DNA of 64,000 bases from JAMXLO01 sp963799415 (GTDB taxonomy: Bacteria > Pseudomonadota > Alphaproteobacteria > Acetobacterales > Acetobacteraceae), in contig CAWCXI010000023.1 of assembly GCA_963799415.1 (NCBI GenBank), forward strand, positions 141,360 to 205,359. Direction: 5' to 3'. The position numbers and the translations under genes are program-made. The notes beneath the pieces were generated by a model that was given only the letters and a program-made list of their open reading frames with translations, was not told the DNA's origin and made no database searches. Shown piece by piece: positions 28,049 through 36,477 of the stretch (position 1 is its first letter; the number at the start of each line of letters is the position of its first letter).

Positions 28049-30180
28049 GCGCTCCCAACAGCCTCATTTACCTGCAGAACTCTGTCGATGGCGTCGATCA
28101 GCGTGCCCGATGCAAGCGCGGTCTTCGGCAGGATCAGCGAGGCGCCATGCAGCAGAGCGCGCTCTTCCGCCGATAGAATTGTCGAGGTCACGACGATCAC
28201 CGGCACCGCCGGAAGCGAGACGTTCCGCCGCAGGTGGGCGAGAAACTCGAAACCGTCCATTCGCGGCATCCTGAGGTCGAGCAACACCACGTCCGGGGTT
28301 TGATCGACCAGCTGAGCCAAGGCGTCCTTCCCATCATGGGCGATCCAAAGCCGATACTGGGCACGCGGCAATAGCTGTCGAACGAGGTAGTGAGTCACCT
28401 CCTCGTCATCAACCAGCAACACTTTCGTGAGCGAGTGCCGTCCCGTTACGCGGTCAAGAATGTCGATCAATCTTTCGCCATCGACAGGTTTTGCCAGGTA
28501 GTCATCGGCGCCAAGATGTTTTGCCTTGCGGGCCTCGTCGGTGGATGACGTGACGATCAGCGGTATCTCTGCGCTCGCCTCACGATCACGTAGTTCGAGC
28601 AAAAGCCGCCAGCTCTCGTCGCCCATCAACAAGATATCGAGCAGAATAGCCTCGGGACGTATCGACTGCATCACGCGTCTGGCAGCGCGCACCGTGCGTG
28701 CGCGTAGCGGCTGATAGATGGAGCCGGCGAGCAGACGCTCGATAGCGAGAGCATCGGCCGGATCGTCTTCAATCAGGAGCACCGGTGCCCGCCCAGGCTC
28801 CAGCACCCAATCCTGATCGGAATCGGCTGGCTCGTCGGCGTGATAGACTCGCGGGACCGTGACGGAGAAGGTCGAGCCGTCGCCGGGTGTACTTTCGACG
28901 GTAATGTTGCCACCGAGCAGCTCGGCCAGCTTCTTCGCCAAGGGCAAGCCGAGGCCCGTGCCCTTCACACGACCTTGCAGCCGATGTGCGACCTGACCGA
29001 ATTCCTGGAAGATGATATCGATGTCCCCGGCCGCGATCCCAACGCCGGTATCCCGCACGTGCAGGCTGACCGTGTCGGCGGCGCGATCCGCGGTGGCCCA
29101 GACGCGCACTTCTCCCGATTCTGTGAACTTGATCGCGTTGGAGATGAAGTTGCGCAGTATCTGCGACACCTTGGCCTCGTCCGTGTCGAGCGACGGCACG
29201 TCATTTGGATCGTCGAACACCAGGGCCACGGCATCGCTGACCAGCAGCGGCCGCAACATGCCGCGCAGCGCGCCAAACAGCGACGCCACGGTGAACCGCG
29301 ATGGCACCACCACGGTCTTGCCGGCTTCCACCTTGGCGAGGTCCAGCAGATCGTCGACAAGTTCAGTCAGGTTCTCGGCAGCCTTGCGGATAAAGCGGAC
29401 CTGCGTCTCCTGCTCGGTCGTCAGCTCGCCATCACTGCGCCCCAGCAGCAGCCGCGACAGCGCCAGGATTGAGTTGAGCGGCGTGCGAAATTCGTGGCTC
29501 ATGTGCGAGAGGAATTTCGATTTCAGCTCGTCCGCGCGACGCAGGTGATCGGCGCGCTCGTCCAGCTCGGCGTACAGCGCGACGACGCCGCGATTGGTGT
29601 CCTGCAGCTCCTGATTGAGCCGCTGCAGGTCCTCCTGGCGCGATCGCAGCTCGTCCATCTGCAGTAAAATCTGCTGGTTCTGTCTGGTGATTTCCTGGAT
29701 GGCATCGCCAGTTCCTCCCGCCGACAACGCATCCGTGATGCGCTTGATAAACGAGGGAGTGATCGACGGCGCGCTCCGTGGCAGCATCTTCCCGAGCCGC
29801 ACCGTCGTGCCCTCGCCGGCCTTCGACGTAATGCCAAACGTATCCATCAGGCGCCGCGCGCCGAGCAGACCGATCCCCATCCCGGTCGCGGATTCGTGCG
29901 ATCCCGACTGCACCGCGGCCAGATCGGCAATGCCTCGCCCTCGGTCGCGCACGACAATCACGAAAATCGGCTGCGTTGTCTCGCCGGTCAGATGGAATCC
30001 GATGTGGCCGCCACCGCCATGCTCATAGGCATTGCGCGCTATTTCCGAAATCGCGGTGGTGATGCGGGTCTGATCCTGCGCATCGAAACCGATCAGCTCG
30101 GCGAGGCGTCGCGTCCGACTGCGAACCAGCACGATGTCCGTCTCGGCGGCGATCGCGATCTGTAGCAGGCAGATGTCCAT
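28045..30180 (-). CDS. Hybrid histidine kinase with N-terminal RsbT/RsbW-like ATPase domain and two receivers
   Basis: A 711-residue soluble protein. Residues 1 to about 133 are an anti-sigma/RsbT-type ATPase (EIARNAYEHGGGG, RDRGRGIADL, GMGIGLLGARRLMD). A coiled coil follows (about 165-235), then HisKA (SHMSHEFRTPLNSI), a second HATPase (NFISNAIKFTESG, GTGLGLPLAKKLAELLGG), receiver 1 (EAILLDILLMGDESW) and receiver 2 (DVVLLDLRMPRMDGFEF). There is no membrane segment, so input must come through the RsbT-like domain. It lies 8 bases after the phosphatase gene and overlaps the next kinase by four bases. The fusion is the notable point of the operon. Confidence 0.88.
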   Translation of the reverse strand: MDICLLQIAIAAETDIVLVRSRTRRLAELIGFDAQDQTRITTAISEIARNAYEHGGGGHIGFHLTGETTQPIFVIVVRDRGRGIADLAAVQSGSHESATGMGIGLLGARRLMDTFGITSKAGEGTTVRLGKMLPRSAPSITPSFIKRITDALSAGGTGDAIQEITRQNQQILLQMDELRSRQEDLQRLNQELQDTNRGVVALYAELDERADHLRRADELKSKFLSHMSHEFRTPLNSILALSRLLLGRSDGELTTEQETQVRFIRKAAENLTELVDDLLDLAKVEAGKTVVVPSRFTVASLFGALRGMLRPLLVSDAVALVFDDPNDVPSLDTDEAKVSQILRNFISNAIKFTESGEVRVWATADRAADTVSLHVRDTGVGIAAGDIDIIFQEFGQVAHRLQGRVKGTGLGLPLAKKLAELLGGNITVESTPGDGSTFSVTVPRVYHADEPADSDQDWVLEPGRAPVLLIEDDPADALAIERLLAGSIYQPLRARTVRAARRVMQSIRPEAILLDILLMGDESWRLLLELRDREASAEIPLIVTSSTDEARKAKHLGADDYLAKPVDGERLIDILDRVTGRHSLTKVLLVDDEEVTHYLVRQLLPRAQYRLWIAHDGKDALAQLVDQTPDVVLLDLRMPRMDGFEFLAHLRRNVSLPAVPVIVVTSTILSAEERALLHGASLILPKTALASGTLIDAIDRVLQVNEAVGSA

Positions 30181-30188
30181 GATATCCT

Positions 30189-31172
30189 CTATGTCGCTGC
30201 CCGCATCGCGACCACCGATGCATCGTCGCGGCCGCGCCGGTGATCACGCAGCAGGACGCCCGCGACCAGCGAGGGATGCTGAGCACCAAGCCCCGGATAG
30301 GCAGCAAAATCCCAGCGGCTGGTCAGTCCGTCGGAGTGCAGGATCAGCAACGGATCGGTGGTGAAGTCGTAGGTGAACTCGCGGATGCGTGGCGCGATGT
30401 GTCCTGCCGTGCCGTTGTGCGAGACCATGTGACGCGTCTTTCCGGCATTGACGAGCATGGCGCTTATATTACCCAGTCCGACGAAGCGGACGACATGTGC
30501 GGCGGTGTCGATCCGCGCGACAGCCACCGCGGCGCCGCGGCCGCTCGCAAGCGCACGGTGTACACGGTGGACGATTTCCTCGCATGCCTCATCAGCGTGC
30601 TGCAAGAACGTCTGCACCGCGATGTCGGCGGCGCGCGCCGCCTCGACACCATGGCCAGAGCCATCGACCAACATGATCGTGCGACCCCGGGCGGCGTCGC
30701 TCCACGCCCAGTTGTCGCCACACACTGGCTCGCCCGGGTAAGGCGCGAGCACTGCGCCCAGCAAAGCTCGGGTACCTCGCGTGGGTGGTCCGGCGAAGCG
30801 GGCCATGACCGCACAGCCCTGACCGGGACGCGAGTAGATCCGCGTGGTGTCGGCAAGGCGAGCGATCGCGCCGAGCCCCGTGCCGGGACTGCCGGCAGTG
30901 GAATAGCCGTCCTGCATGCAACGGTTGGTGTCGGTCATGCCACTGCCGCGATCGAGCGCCAGCAATTCCAGTCCCGCACCGTCCGCGTCCTCATACCGGC
31001 CGGCGTGGATATGGCCGCCGTTGCCGTGCTTGAGCACGTTGGTGGCGAGTTCCGTCACGACGATTGCCACCTCGTCGATGCGCGCCTGTGCCAGCCCGGC
31101 GCGCCGTGCAACATCGCGCACCAATCGGCGAGCTTCGGCGACCTGACTGGCATCGGAGACGGCGGTGAACAC
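30189..31172 (-). CDS. SpoIIE-type protein phosphatase with N-terminal ATPase domain (RsbX-like)
   Basis: About 327 residues. The N-terminal half is an anti-sigma-like ATPase (VVTELATNVLKHGNGGH, LDRGSGMTD, GTGLGAIARLAD). The C-terminal half is a PP2C/SpoIIE phosphatase (GDNWAWSDAARGRTIMLVDGSGHGVEAARAA, ILHSDGLTSRWDF). In characterised stressosomes RsbX removes phosphate from RsbS and RsbR to reset the complex; this gene holds that operon position. The GTG at 31172 starts one base after the rsbT stop; longer in-frame starts would lie inside rsbT. Confidence 0.85.
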   Translation of the reverse strand: MFTAVSDASQVAEARRLVRDVARRAGLAQARIDEVAIVVTELATNVLKHGNGGHIHAGRYEDADGAGLELLALDRGSGMTDTNRCMQDGYSTAGSPGTGLGAIARLADTTRIYSRPGQGCAVMARFAGPPTRGTRALLGAVLAPYPGEPVCGDNWAWSDAARGRTIMLVDGSGHGVEAARAADIAVQTFLQHADEACEEIVHRVHRALASGRGAAVAVARIDTAAHVVRFVGLGNISAMLVNAGKTRHMVSHNGTAGHIAPRIREFTYDFTTDPLLILHSDGLTSRWDFAAYPGLGAQHPSLVAGVLLRDHRRGRDDASVVAMRAAT

Positions 31173-31173
31173 G

Positions 31174-31578
31174 CTAAATCCATCGCGCCAGAGTGACGAC
31201 CGTTCCCTGGCCGGGTGTGGATCGGACGTCGAACTCGTTGCAGAGACGCTTGGCGCCGCTGAGACCGAGCCCGAGGCCGGAGCCTGTCGTGTAACCATCC
31301 TTTAGCGCCAAGGTAAGATCGGCAATGCCGGGACCCTGATCAGTGAAGGTGAGACGTACGCCGCGGCGCTGCCCATTGCGCAGCACTTCGATACGCGCGG
31401 TGCCGCCGCCGCCATAATCGACGGTATTGCGGGCAATCTCGCTCGCCGCGGTGACGATTTTCGTCTGATCCACCAGGCTGAAGCCGGCGCCGACCGCGCG
31501 AGCCCGCACCGCCTGCCGCACCCTGACCACATCCTCGGATGCGCGCAGCGGCATCGTGTCATCCGTATCGGTCGGCAT
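31174..31578 (-). CDS. rsbT: Stressosome switch kinase RsbT
   Basis: A 134-residue serine/threonine kinase of the anti-sigma ATPase fold. Motifs are TAASEIARNTVDYGGGG (N-box), FTDQGPGIADLTLAL (G1) and GLGLGLSGAKRLCNEFDV (G2). In Bacillus, RsbT phosphorylates RsbR and RsbS, leaves the stressosome and activates RsbU. No RsbU is encoded here. The ATG at 31578 overlaps the end of rsbS by 20 bases, indicating tight coupling. Confidence 0.9.
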   Translation of the reverse strand: MPTDTDDTMPLRASEDVVRVRQAVRARAVGAGFSLVDQTKIVTAASEIARNTVDYGGGGTARIEVLRNGQRRGVRLTFTDQGPGIADLTLALKDGYTTGSGLGLGLSGAKRLCNEFDVRSTPGQGTVVTLARWI

Positions 31579-31948
31579 CGTCGCGCTCGGGGCTGTCGAT
31601 GGCACGTCGGATCAGCGCGAGGCCTTTATCGACGTTGAGCGCGGTGCGCACTCCGGTGAGGCTCAGGCCGAGCTCGACCAACGTGATCGCCACGGCCGGG
31701 CGCATGCCGACGACGACGGTGATCGCGTCCAGCACACGGGACATTGCGGCGATGTTGTTCAGCATGCGGCCGATGAAGGAATCGACGATCTCGAGTGCCG
31801 AGATGTCGATCATCACGCCCCGTGCGTGATCGGCTACGATCCGCTCGGTCAGGTCGTCCTGCAGCGCCAGTGCCAACCGGTCGTGCATATCGACCTGGAT
31901 CGAGACCAGCAGGCAGTCGCCGATCTTGAGGATGGGAATGTCGCCCAT
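31559..31948 (-). CDS. rsbS: Stressosome STAS-domain scaffold protein RsbS
   Basis: A 129-residue single STAS-domain protein. IPILKIGDCLLVSIQVDMHD and ISALEIVDSFIGRMLNNIA match RsbS; Ser 57 (VDSF) corresponds to the phosphorylated Ser 59 of Bacillus RsbS, so the kinase site is kept. It would form the stressosome core with RsbR and hold RsbT. The gene is 3 bases after rsbR. A charged C-terminal tail (about residues 118-129) extends past the domain. Confidence 0.92.
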   Translation of the reverse strand: MGDIPILKIGDCLLVSIQVDMHDRLALALQDDLTERIVADHARGVMIDISALEIVDSFIGRMLNNIAAMSRVLDAITVVVGMRPAVAITLVELGLSLTGVRTALNVDKGLALIRRAIDSPERDDADRYG

Positions 31949-31951
31949 CCG

Positions 31952-32824
31952 CTAGGCCTCCGGGTTTGCAGGCTGTTTCCGTTCGGTTATGACCTTGCCG
32001 GTGCGGCGCAATGCCAGCGCGAGCGCATCGGCCATGGTCGCCTTGGACACCACATTGAGCTCGAGGCCGAGATGCACGATCGTCTGGGCGATCTGCGGAC
32101 GGATGCCGCTCAGTATGCAATCGGCACCCATCAGCCGCGCAGCCGAGATTGTCTTTATCAGGTGCTGTGCCACCAACGTATCGACCGTGGGCACGCCGGT
32201 GATGTCGATGATGGCGATCTCCGCACCAGAGGTGACGATGCGCTGCAGCAGGCTCTCCATGACGATCTGCGTGCGTTCACTATCGAGGGTGCCGATGAGC
32301 GGCAGCGCCAGGATGCCGTCCCACAGCGTGACCACGGGTGTAGACAGTTCCAGCAATTCCTGCTGCTGGCGATTGATCACCTCCTCGCGGGTTTTCGCGA
32401 AGCACTCCATGGTATAGAGGCCCAACTCGTCGATCAGCCGACTGGCGATCCAGGTCTCGCTGGCAAGTCGGTCGGCGTCCGCGCCGAACTCACGGCGCAA
32501 TAGCGCGAACAGCGGCTCCTTCAGCGAAAAGACAAAAACAGCGGTCTCGTTCGGGCTGAAACCCTGCAGCGCGCGGTCACGCGAGAGGTCTTCTAGCAGC
32601 TCGCGCATCGGCTGCCACTCGGCGGCCTGGATGTCGTCGAACTGCGCGCTCGCCGTGCCGCGGCGGAATTCCTCGAGGAAGCGACGAGCCAGTCCCGCCG
32701 TATCCGCCTTCCGGTCGGAATCGGGAAGCCTCAAGTCGCGCTGCTGGCAAGCAAGCCACTCGGTAAGCAACCGTTGGTGGTGCTTTTCGACCAGCGACCA
32801 AATGGTGTTCCGGTCGTCGTTCAT
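31952..32824 (-). CDS. rsbR: Stressosome sensor/scaffold protein RsbR
   Basis: A 290-residue RsbR-type protein. The N-terminal, helical sensor domain (about 1-145) resembles RsbRD/globin-fold sensors (LVEKHHQRLLTEWLACQQ, FSPNETAVFVFSLKEPLF). The C-terminal STAS domain starts near LSTPVVTLWDGILALPLIGT. Of the two RsbT target threonines of Bacillus, one is conserved (TVDTLVAQH) and the other appears as Ser in TLDSERT, 34 residues earlier, the spacing of the Bacillus pair. No haem-ligand can be assigned. It is the first gene of the operon. Confidence 0.9.
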   Translation of the reverse strand: MNDDRNTIWSLVEKHHQRLLTEWLACQQRDLRLPDSDRKADTAGLARRFLEEFRRGTASAQFDDIQAAEWQPMRELLEDLSRDRALQGFSPNETAVFVFSLKEPLFALLRREFGADADRLASETWIASRLIDELGLYTMECFAKTREEVINRQQQELLELSTPVVTLWDGILALPLIGTLDSERTQIVMESLLQRIVTSGAEIAIIDITGVPTVDTLVAQHLIKTISAARLMGADCILSGIRPQIAQTIVHLGLELNVVSKATMADALALALRRTGKVITERKQPANPEA

Positions 32825-32971
32825 TCAGCCCTATGGTGTGTGTGATGTGGCAAAATAGCGGCGGATCGTGCGGCCACCTGCGCCGAAAGTAAATGCCGCC
32901 CGGACCTTGCGTCGGTCCGCCTGACGCCATAAGGATATGCGCTCAGGAACGTGATGATCTTGCCCGCTGCC

Positions 32972-33370
32972 ATGAATGCGATTGCGCTCCAGGAGGCTGA
33001 CGCTGGCATGGGCCGTATCCTCGTTGTGGAGGATGACGGGACCTTCGGAGAGGCGTTGTGCCAGGTTTTGAGCCGCGCGGGATACGTGACCACGCTGGCG
33101 ACCGACTTCCAGACGGCTCTGGGAATTCTGGAAGCGGAACAGCCGCTCGACCTCCTGTTGGTGGACATCGTGATGCCGGACGGCATCAACGGGATCGCAT
33201 TGTCGCGTATGGCGCGGATGCGTCGGCGTGACCTGAAGGTCATCTACATCACCGGCTACAGCATCCCCGGAGTGGAGCGGGAAGCGCTGGGACCGGTTCT
33301 GCGCAAACCTGTCGACAACCAGCAGCTGATCGAGGAGATCGCGCGGGTGCTGGCGGAGCAGCAGCCCTAA
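32972..33370 (+). CDS. Single-domain response regulator divergent from the stressosome operon
   Basis: A 132-residue receiver (from ATG 32972). Motifs are ILVVEDDGTFGEA, phosphoacceptor Asp in LLLVDIVMPDGINGIAL, and Lys in VLRKPVDNQQL. Other in-frame starts exist at 32951/32954 and 33008; the last is preceded by GGAGG but at long spacing. It is divergent from rsbR with about 150 bases between starts, so the two share a control region, and it could take phosphate from the hybrid kinases of that operon. Its stop overlaps the hyuB stop by three bases. Confidence 0.82.
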   Translation: MNAIALQEADAGMGRILVVEDDGTFGEALCQVLSRAGYVTTLATDFQTALGILEAEQPLDLLLVDIVMPDGINGIALSRMARMRRRDLKVIYITGYSIPGVEREALGPVLRKPVDNQQLIEEIARVLAEQQP

Positions 33371-35145
33371 GGCGGGTCTTCCCACGCCACGTCGGGCAGT
33401 CTACCGCGCGTGATTAGGAGCTTCGCGCGCAGCGTTTCGGTTGCCGCAGTGTCGATCTCCGGCGGGTCACCGCGTGCCACCACGCCGTAGTTACGCGCGG
33501 CCCCCTCAATTGTCACCAGCCCGTCGCGCATGTCCTTGGCGACCAGCGCAAGGTCACGCTCGAGTGCGTCGCCCCAGCCGCCGGCGCCGGGCAGTTGATG
33601 GCGGAATAGCTGGCCTTGGCGCAGCGTCATCGTCAATTTCGCGTGCAGCTTCTGCTCGGTCGGCAACCCTGGATCCAGCACATTGCGCCCCGCCGCGCCG
33701 GGACCGCCGCCCTGTAGACCATACGGCCGATGCGTCTGCCGATCGGCGCGCACCTGCAGGATCCCCTCATCCGCCAGCATCCGCCAGGTCTTGCGCTGCG
33801 ACATGCCGCCGCGGAATTTCCCCGCACCGCCGGTGTCGGGGACGAATTCGTAGTCCAGCACTTCGAGCGGGTTCTCCGCCTCGATCACCTCCACCGAGAA
33901 GCTCGCCATGTTGGCGAACATCGACGTGTTGCCGTCCAGCCCATCCGCCCATGGCCGGCCGCCCCAGGCGCCGGACAGGAAATCGACGTAGATAAATGGC
34001 CGCAGTGCTTCGTCGTAGCCGCCGATGGTGATGCCGGTGTTGCCGCCTTCGCTCGCTGCGATCACACGCTCGGGATACAGCTTCGCCAGCGCACCGAAGC
34101 AGCAATCGACACCACGGAAGCCGGTCAGTCCGCGCGCGGCACACGCCGCCGGCAGCTTGCCATGCGTGATCGTGCCGGGCGGCGCAATCACCTTGATCGG
34201 TCGGAACACGCCGTCGTTGTTCGGCATGTTGATCGACAACACCGACTTCACCGCGGTGAAGCTCATCGCGGCGGTGTAGCTCCAGGTGTTGTTGATCGCG
34301 CCCTTCACCTGCGGCGCGCTGCCGGTCCAGTCCACCTCCATCGCATCGCCGTGCTTGCGCACCGTGCAGACCAGCGGGATCGGCTTGCCGACATCGATCT
34401 GGTCGTCGTCGATCCAGTCGGTAAAGGTCGCCTCGCCATCGGGCAGTTCCGCCAGGCAGTGCCGCGTCAACCGCTCGGAGTAGTCCATCGTGGCGTTCAT
34501 CAAAGTAACGACACCGTCGGCGCCGTAGCGTGCCACCAGATCGGTCATGCCGCGCGCGGCGATCTCGCACGCGGCGAGCTGACTGCGGATGTCTCCCAGC
34601 ACGCGTCCCGGCAGGCGCACGTTGCGGTCGATCATGCGGAACAGCGTGGTGTTCGGCTTGCCGCGTTCGTACAGTTTCAGCGGCGGGATGCGCAGGCCCT
34701 CGGCGTAGATCTCGGTGCTGTCAGACGCATTGGAGCCTGGCACACGCCCGCCGACATCGGTGTGGTGGCAGATCGTCGCGGCATAGGCGATCGGTTTGCC
34801 GTTGGCGAACAGCGGCTTGAAGATGAAGATGTCCGGCAGGTGCATACCGCCATCGTACGGGTCGTTGTTGATCAGGATGTCGCCCTCTGCGATGTCGTCA
34901 CCGAAATGCCGCAGCACCGCCTGCAATGCGACCGGGATGGAACAAAGGTGTCCCGGCAAAGCAAGACCCTGCGCCGCCAACCGGCCCTGCGCGTCGCACA
35001 GCGCCGCGCTGTAGTCCATGATGTTCTTCAACACCCCCGAATACGCGGTGCGGTAAATCGTCAGCACCATCTCGTCGCCGAGGGCGGCGATGGAGTTGCG
35101 GAACAGCTCTTCGGTGATGGGATCGGGGCTGGACATACGTGGCAT
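33367..35145 (-). CDS. hyuB: Hydantoinase/oxoprolinase subunit B
   Basis: A 592-residue HyuB protein, partner of HyuA in ATP-dependent opening of hydantoins or 5-oxoproline-like rings. Typical stretches are DPITEELFRNSIAALGDEMVLTIYRTAYS, LINNDPYDGGMHLPDIFIFKP, HHTDVGGRVPGSNASDSTEIYAEG and FRGGMSQRKTWRM. The reading frame is intact. ATG 35145 is favoured by an upstream GGTGG; ATG 35136 is also possible. It is divergent from the PrpF-like gene, and hyuA is 7 kb downstream beyond the signalling operon. Confidence 0.9.
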   Translation of the reverse strand: MPRMSSPDPITEELFRNSIAALGDEMVLTIYRTAYSGVLKNIMDYSAALCDAQGRLAAQGLALPGHLCSIPVALQAVLRHFGDDIAEGDILINNDPYDGGMHLPDIFIFKPLFANGKPIAYAATICHHTDVGGRVPGSNASDSTEIYAEGLRIPPLKLYERGKPNTTLFRMIDRNVRLPGRVLGDIRSQLAACEIAARGMTDLVARYGADGVVTLMNATMDYSERLTRHCLAELPDGEATFTDWIDDDQIDVGKPIPLVCTVRKHGDAMEVDWTGSAPQVKGAINNTWSYTAAMSFTAVKSVLSINMPNNDGVFRPIKVIAPPGTITHGKLPAACAARGLTGFRGVDCCFGALAKLYPERVIAASEGGNTGITIGGYDEALRPFIYVDFLSGAWGGRPWADGLDGNTSMFANMASFSVEVIEAENPLEVLDYEFVPDTGGAGKFRGGMSQRKTWRMLADEGILQVRADRQTHRPYGLQGGGPGAAGRNVLDPGLPTEQKLHAKLTMTLRQGQLFRHQLPGAGGWGDALERDLALVAKDMRDGLVTIEGAARNYGVVARGDPPEIDTAATETLRAKLLITRGRLPDVAWEDPP

Positions 35146-35249
35146 CGGACCACCGATGGCAACCTCTGACAACCGACGGGCCGCCCGCTCCACTCGACTT
35201 GGATGCGCCGCCGCGGTAGCTGGTGGCCCGGAACAATCGGGGTAGGCTC

Positions 35250-36470
35250 ATGCAGAAAGCTCCGCTCGATCCACCGCCACTGCTGCGCGATGGATGTGTC
35301 GAGTTCCCGGTCCACCATGTGCGCGGCGGTACATCGACCGGCCTGGTGATCTCGGAACATTGGGCGCCGCGCGAGCAGCCCCTGCGCGAGGAGTTGCTGC
35401 GTCATCTGATGGGCCTGCCGCTCGAGGGCACGCGTGCCGGCAACAAGCAGATCACCGGGTTGGGGCGGATCGTTCCGACAGGCAACAAGGTGTTCTTCGC
35501 GCGCCTCGAGGCGGATGGGAATCGGCGACGGATCGTCGGCACGTTCGCGCAGCTTGCGGCCGACAAGGCGGCGATCGACTGGAGCGTGAACTGCGGCAAC
35601 ATGACCGCGGCACTGCCGCTCTGGGCGTTGGATACCGGGCAAGTCGCGCCCGTGGTCGCCGGCGACGCGTTCGAGATCGACATCTTCAACACCAACACCG
35701 GCGTGACCGCCGGCTCGCGCATGCGGGTCGGGTCCGACGGCAGGTTCGTTGCGGCCGAGATCCCCGGTGTGGACGGGGCGTTTCCCGGTGTGGACCTGTT
35801 CCTCGCCAATCCGGTGGGCGCCAAGACGGGACGCCTGCTGCCGACCGGTCGGCCGGTGGATGACATCGCCGGCTATGCGGTCTCCTGCGTCGATGTGGCA
35901 GTGCCGATGGTGATCGCGCGCGCGGCCGACTTCGGCAAGACAGCGCATGAGACGGTGGAGGAACTGGAGGCAGATCGCGACCTGATGGCGACGCTGCGTA
36001 CCGTGTGGGTCGAGGCCGGACTGCGCATGGCGCTCAAGGGCGCGGGCGGTCGGGCGATGACGGCTGATGAACTGGCGCAGAGCGAGACGATCCCGAAGAT
36101 GTGCATCGTCGGGCCGCCGCAGCGGGCAGGCCACATTGCGGTGCGCTATTTCACGCCGCAGACGGCGCATCGGTCGATGGCGGTGTCGGGCGGCTGCTGT
36201 CTGGCGGCGGCGGCACTGATCCCGGGTTCGGTCGCGCATGGAGTGGCGGTGGGATTACCGCCGGTTGGTGCGGCGTTCACCGAAGTGGATGTCGGGATCG
36301 AGAACCCGGCCGGTGTGTTGGAAGCGACGATCGAGGCGAGGCTTGCGCCCTCGGGTCTGGAGGTACGGAAGGCGGCATATCGGCGCAACACCCAGATTCT
36401 GCTGCGGGGACACGTGCCGTTGTACCGCGCGTCTGATGCGTTGCGCGGTGCGTTAGAAGCAGTGTTCTGA
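35250..36470 (+). CDS. PrpF-like isomerase (AcnD-accessory/2-methylaconitate isomerase family)
   Basis: A 406-residue PrpF/DUF453 protein of the diaminopimelate epimerase-like fold. VHHVRGGTSTGLVISEHW at the N-terminus and NCGNMTAALPLWALDTGQV and FNTNTGVTAGSRMRV are characteristic. PrpF isomerises trans-2-methylaconitate in the methylcitrate cycle; homologues act on other unsaturated acids. No prpB, prpC or acnD is present, and the neighbour is hyuB, so the substrate is open. The ATG at 35250 follows GGGGTAGG. Confidence 0.85.
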   Translation: MQKAPLDPPPLLRDGCVEFPVHHVRGGTSTGLVISEHWAPREQPLREELLRHLMGLPLEGTRAGNKQITGLGRIVPTGNKVFFARLEADGNRRRIVGTFAQLAADKAAIDWSVNCGNMTAALPLWALDTGQVAPVVAGDAFEIDIFNTNTGVTAGSRMRVGSDGRFVAAEIPGVDGAFPGVDLFLANPVGAKTGRLLPTGRPVDDIAGYAVSCVDVAVPMVIARAADFGKTAHETVEELEADRDLMATLRTVWVEAGLRMALKGAGGRAMTADELAQSETIPKMCIVGPPQRAGHIAVRYFTPQTAHRSMAVSGGCCLAAAALIPGSVAHGVAVGLPPVGAAFTEVDVGIENPAGVLEATIEARLAPSGLEVRKAAYRRNTQILLRGHVPLYRASDALRGALEAVF

Positions 36471-36477
36471 GCCGTCG

